DNA from: Parnassius smintheus behrii
Lineage: Eukaryota > Arthropoda > Insecta > Lepidoptera > Papilionidae
NCBI GenBank assembly: GCA_036936625.1
Contig: JAUPFT010000022.1
Coordinates: forward strand, 16,300,103 to 16,364,102
Length of the DNA stretch: 64,000 nucleotides
Direction: 5' to 3'
Shown here: one piece after another, positions 59,870 through 64,000 of the stretch
Layout of the letters: each line of letters begins with the position of its first letter
Position numbering within the stretch: the stretch's first letter is position 1
Notes under the pieces: generated by a model
What the model was told of the DNA's origin: nothing
The model's database searches: none
The model's input: only the letters and a program-made list of their open reading frames with translations
Made by a program: the position numbers and the translations under genes

Positions 59870-62835
59870 CTTACTTACTTATCGTCACGCACAATCCCTA
59901 ACGGGGTAGCCAGAGAGAACAGATCGCCAAGTGTCACGATCCTTACATACCTCTTTCGCTTCTTTCAGGTTCATTAACTTCTTCAAACATGCACGTCTAG
60001 GTATCCGAGTACTCTTGACCCTCCCCTCTTCGAGCAATTTGCTCACATGGTCTTCGAAAGTTAGTCTCGGTCTACCTCGACACCTTTTAATATTTACTTT
60101 CGCTCTATATATTTTCTTCACCATTCGGTCTTCACTCATTCGTTCAACGTGTCCAAACCATTGGAGTACGCCCCTATCAATTTTTGTGATAAGGTCAACT
60201 TTCAATCCTGCCATATTGCGAATCTCTTCGTTTCGCTTTCGGTCGGCTATGGTAACGCCACACATTTTACGAAGAAATCGCATCTCCACTGCATTCAACT
60301 TGCTTTTATGCTTCTTCTGGCATACCCAGGTTTCGCTGCCATATAACAAAGTCGGTACCAACACTGCGTTATGTATTGCAAGGCGTGCACTCTTCACCAC
60401 GCCTTGCCTTTTTATTAATGCATTCAGGGCACCATTGACTTTGTTTCCGGCAGCGACACGCCTATCCACATCTAAATCACATCTTCCATCCCGGCTGAAA
60501 GCACTCCCCAAGTATACAATTTCATTTACCTGTTCTAGACATTCCTGATTTACCCATATTTCACATTTCGTTCTCTCTTCGTCCTTTTCAAATACCAGAA
60601 CCTTAGTTTTATTAGCATTCAAACGGAGACCTTTAATTTCACATTCCTCTTTCATACACGTGACTAATGCCAGCAGTTCTGCTTCTGATGGTGCAATAAG
60701 CACTGCATCATCAGCATACAGCAGACAATTAACTTTTATGTCACCCAATTTCACACCCAAACAGCTATCTTTCAGCTTCTGTAAACAGCTGTCGAGATAC
60801 AGTATGAACAGCCAGGAAGACATGACACAACCCTGTTTTACGCCCGCTTGGACGCTAAACATGGGTGACAGGTCATGCCCTACCCGCACACAGGCTTTAC
60901 AGTCATAGTAGAGTGACTGCACAGCCCTTAACAATCGACCATCCACACCATATCCCGGCAACAGTTCCCACATTTTCTTCCTTATAACCTTATCAAATGC
61001 TTTCTCCAGATCCACAAAAGCACAGAAAATCCTCTGGTTAACACTCAGAAGCTTCTCCGTGATCATGCGGAGAGAAAACATTTGATCCGTGCATCCTCTT
61101 CCAGGTCTAAATCCGCATTGTGCCTCCCATAAGAATCTTTCCGATTTCTCTTGCATCCTGCGTGTCAAAACCTTCGAATAAACTTTACTTGCTAAACTGG
61201 TCAAGCTGATCGCCCGATAGCTCCCGCAGTCAAAATGTGAACCTTTACCTTTATATAAAGGCACAATGACCGCGGATCGCCAATCATCCGGGACATCTCC
61301 CGTCCGCCAGCACAAATTGCACAGCAGATGAAAGCTGTCCCAGACGCGAGGCCCACCGTACTTGACCATTTCAGCAGTAACTCTGTCTAGTCCCGCAGCC
61401 TTACCACATTTCAAACTTCGAATCGCACGTTCAATCTCTTTCATGCTGATGACCTCAGTGTCATCGAGGTCCGTGTCTGGCGTGCCAGTCACGGCGTCAC
61501 CCCCGGATCCTTCACTAAGATCATGACACGCATACAATTCTCTATAAAATTCACTCCATCGCTGCATGACGTCCGATTTTTCTGAGAGGACGTATTTGGT
61601 TCTCGAAAGCACTTTGTTCATTCTTAAAGCTGTCGCACCACTCCGGGACCTTCCAACCTCTTTCCAGAAGAGTTTGGAGTTTTCCCTAAAGTTGTGCGAC
61701 AACCTCTCGTCCGCTTCTATTCTACACCTTTCACGTACTTCCTCAATCAATGTTTTCGCATGAACTTTCTGCAGCTTATATCTTTCTTTCAACTTCTCTC
61801 TCATATGCTCATCGTTACTAGAGGCTGAGAAGTCTAACCATGCTTTTTTCTTCTTTTTTACAGCTTCTTTCACTTCGTCATTCCACCATGCATCTCTTCT
61901 TTTACTACTACCTCTTTTTGTCGTACCACATACTTCTTCCGCTGCACTTACCATTCCATCCCTAAGGTTCTGCCATATTCTCTCCACACATTCTTTCCTG
62001 CCATCGATGGTGTCAAGCTTTTCGGCTACCCTCGTGTGATATTTGTCCCTAGTATCCGCTTCCTGAAGCTTCCAGCTTCGGATGCGACAGACCGACAGTG
62101 GTTCTGTTACTGCCGTCCGGTGGCGCCAACCCGCGAACAAACCCTTAAATCTAGTAATTACTAGATAATTATCCATTCCCAGGTCAGCACCCCTGAAAAC
62201 TCGTGTATTCATCACCTGTTTCTCTCTCTTACATTCTCCCAAAACTCCTCCAGCTCAGCCCTGGACGACGAAGCTACCGGCGCATAAACAGCCAAAAGGA
62301 ATAACTTCGTCAGTCCCATTTTGAAGCGAACCCAGAGAAGTCTTGAGTTCACAACCTTGTATTCAGTCATAAAATCGACCAACCGGGACGACAACAGCAC
62401 TCCCACTCCTTGGCAGGCGTTTTCGCTTTCCGGGACTCCGGACCATATAGCTAACGTCCCGCCAGGGAGCTCTTCAATACCACTGCCTTTCCGTTTGGTC
62501 TCCGACATACACACGACATCTAATTCTCTTTCTTTCATTATTTCGATCAACTCATTCGTCTTATCTCTCATGCCTCCTCTAACATTCCACGTGCCAACTC
62601 TGCACTCCGTCCTCCACCTTCCGCCGTGTCGGGCTGTGCGTGACGGGTGGCGGTCCCCATCGCCGCTTTGCGCGCTGCATTCCACACCAACGGGGACGAG
62701 CTGGTGTGCGTCGCCTTGGGGGGACGCCCTAACCCTCGTTCGCATGGGTGCGCAGCTGTGTAGAATTGCAGCCCTGAAAAGGGCTGGCAGGGGTCGCGAC
62801 GAGCACGCTTCTACAATGACCCCCATAAAATATAT
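59870..62835 (-). mobile_element. RTE-B LINE insertion
   Basis: Bounded by a probable 9-bp duplication 'aataaaata' (59861-59869 and 62836-62844). The minus-strand 3' tail is (TAAG)n (59870-59881). It has a longer 5' region than RTE-A. It is the longest copy here of the family also seen at 9413 and 31283. Confidence 0.85.
59885..62242 (-). pseudogene. RTE-B reverse transcriptase frame (785 residues), endonuclease part lost
   Basis: Open from just after the deletion: 'NTRVFRGADLGMDNYLVITR' is the end of the endonuclease domain (the catalytic His of 'DHYLV' is Asn here). RT: 'SLKCGKAAGLDRVTAEM', 'YKGKGSHFDCGSYRAISL', 'FVDLEKAFDKVI' (D411), 'GVKQGCVMSSWLF' and 'LLYADDAVLI' (YADD 509-512). End: 'VLQWFGHVERM', 'RCRGRPRLTFEDHV', 'GYPVRDCA'. 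The RT appears intact, but the upstream frame has been shifted, so the natural fusion protein cannot be made. Confidence 0.88.
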
Positions 62836-62883
62836 AATAAAATAGGTCTTATTAATTTTACTTATAAAAATAAAAAACACCAT
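62212..62883 (-). pseudogene. RTE-B endonuclease N-terminal half
   Basis: Reads 'CRVGTWNVRGGMRDKTNEL', 'DVVCMSETKRKG' (catalytic Glu), 'CQGVGVLLSS' and 'LFLLAVYAP', and ends after 'FWENVRE'. Compared with RTE-A, the following about 94 residues, including the GDFN and MIDF motifs, are missing and the frame changes. Codons upstream of about 62835 are flanking DNA. Confidence 0.85.
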
Positions 62884-63259
62884 TTAATAGTATTTATATG
62901 TTTGTACCTGCCATGCTTAACGTTACGTTACGTTTACATGTTCAACAAATTAAAAAAAATATTATGTGAAGCCGACGCGTTTCCCTCTGTTAAAATATTG
63001 TTTTATAATTACCCTGATCTGATAACATCGTCTTAAAGTTTGGTATCAAAATAAAAATAATTCGTGCTACCATCATAAATGTATTTATATGAAAGTACCT
63101 TAAATTAACGTTATCTTTAATGGGAATTAGTAACATTATCGTGTTCGGGTTCCAGTAGCTTGCTGCTCTTTGAACTACCCCTCGGGAATTTCAAACGTAA
63201 CGATATGTTTGCATGCATGTATTAAATATTAATTTTAATTACTATATTATGCTAGTAGT

Positions 63260-64000
63260 GGATTGTAACGAGCTGATGAGAAGATTAATAACTTAATAAC
63301 TTAATTTAACTTGAATACATTAATTTTAATAAAATTACAACATTTACTGCGTTCAATTTAACTTAAAGTTTTATCGCGTTTAATTTTCAATTTAAGTTTT
63401 ATGGCATAATTACAACTTAAAGTAAACGCATCAAAATCCGTAAAATAAGTGTTATCTAAAATTCATTACGCAAAATATATATTGAAAATACTATAAAATC
63501 ACCTATGTCATATTGTATTAAAATAAAAAAAATGTCTAATTGAATATGATAATTAAATTCCATAACGATGTTTGGGGGACATTTTGATTGTAACCAATAT
63601 ATACCTATATTGGTTACCAAAAACCGTATCTACCATATAGAAAATATTATATAGAAAATATTTCGAAATATATAAAAATTACCTATTTTTAACGTTAATT
63701 AGACTTACTTGCAATTTAAGATCCCCTGCACCTAAAATATGGGTATTTTGAGTTAATTTGATATAATTATTTTTATATACAGGCTGCTGTGTACTCTTTT
63801 TTTCGTAAGCTTACTATGCGTTAGAGGAGCAATTTAATACATACGTCTACGGACCCTCTCCTGTGATTAAATGACTACCTTCTGGTCTACGGCGTGAAAC
63901 GTTTTTTCTATTTTCTTGGTAAATTAATATAGGTATGATTATTACTAAATTCTTTTAATTTTATCTGTTTTTTAAACTTACGTAAAGTAGTAGAGAGTAG
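63260..64000. other. AT-rich, nothing recognised
   Basis: A small inverted phrase 'ccaatatatacctatattgg' lies at 63594-63613. No gene or repeat copy was supported. Confidence 0.45.

Larger units (their letters stand above)
56780..63260 (+). repeat. Duplicated unit B
   Basis: Collinear partner of 38440-47640 (landmarks listed there). Unit B lacks the piggyBac, SINE 43695 and LINE 45318, and carries its own SINE A (59107) and RTE-B LINE (59870). Net length without insertions is similar in both units. Confidence 0.8.

Noticed and set aside
59931..60548. 205-residue plus-strand frame opposite RTE-B
   Set aside because: Antisense shadow of the RT C-terminus; no domain.

Overview
This 64 kb window looks like repeat-dominated intergenic or heterochromatic DNA from a moth or butterfly (Lepidoptera). 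It is AT-rich and full of microsatellites. I could not recognise a single host protein-coding gene. Every long open frame belongs to a mobile element, and the repeat families are ones I associate with Lepidoptera: tRNA-headed SINEs, RTE-like LINEs with short tandem-repeat tails, a CsRn1/Kabuki-like gypsy element, piggyBac, a DD41D mariner and Helitron-like ends. Family names come from recognising motifs, not from a database search.

Layout. 1-13 kb holds decayed fragments: SINEs, a CR1/Jockey-group LINE tail, a mariner transposase in one frame with four stops, RTE fragments and a BEL/Pao protease fragment. 13.3-17.9 kb is a gypsy-type LTR element with a 5' LTR, a tRNA-Trp-like primer site, gag, protease, RT, RNase H and partial integrase; its reading frame is broken and a SINE sits inside the pol region. 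18-34 kb is mostly AT-rich sequence with LINE relics, a possible DNA-transposon derivative, a degenerate local tandem repeat, Helitron-like ends and several strong palindromes. 35.2-38.3 kb is an RTE-like LINE with an uninterrupted endonuclease-RT frame. 38.7-43.5 kb is a piggyBac element with both 13-bp inverted ends, TTAA flanks and a split transposase gene. 45.3-46.9 kb is a 5'-truncated CR1/Jockey-group LINE. 49.4-54.8 kb is an insertion carrying an intact 950-residue reverse transcriptase with a C-terminal restriction-like nuclease signature; it splits an older repeat. 59.9-62.8 kb is a second RTE-like LINE that has lost the middle of its endonuclease.

The least obvious structure is a pair of old, diverged direct duplicates. 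Unit A covers about 38.4-47.6 kb and unit B about 56.8-63.3 kb. They share two SINE insertions (older than the duplication). Each then received private insertions: piggyBac, one SINE and a LINE in A; one SINE and the RTE LINE in B. Each unit therefore supplies the empty site for the other's insertions, giving a relative order of events. A 66-bp block is about 91% identical between units whose surroundings are far more diverged.

I found no CRISPR array, no rRNA, no convincing functional tRNA gene and no novel multi-gene system. The candidates most worth checking are the duplicated unit and its conserved block, the split piggyBac gene with two foldback units in an intron, and the intact 950-residue LINE frame.
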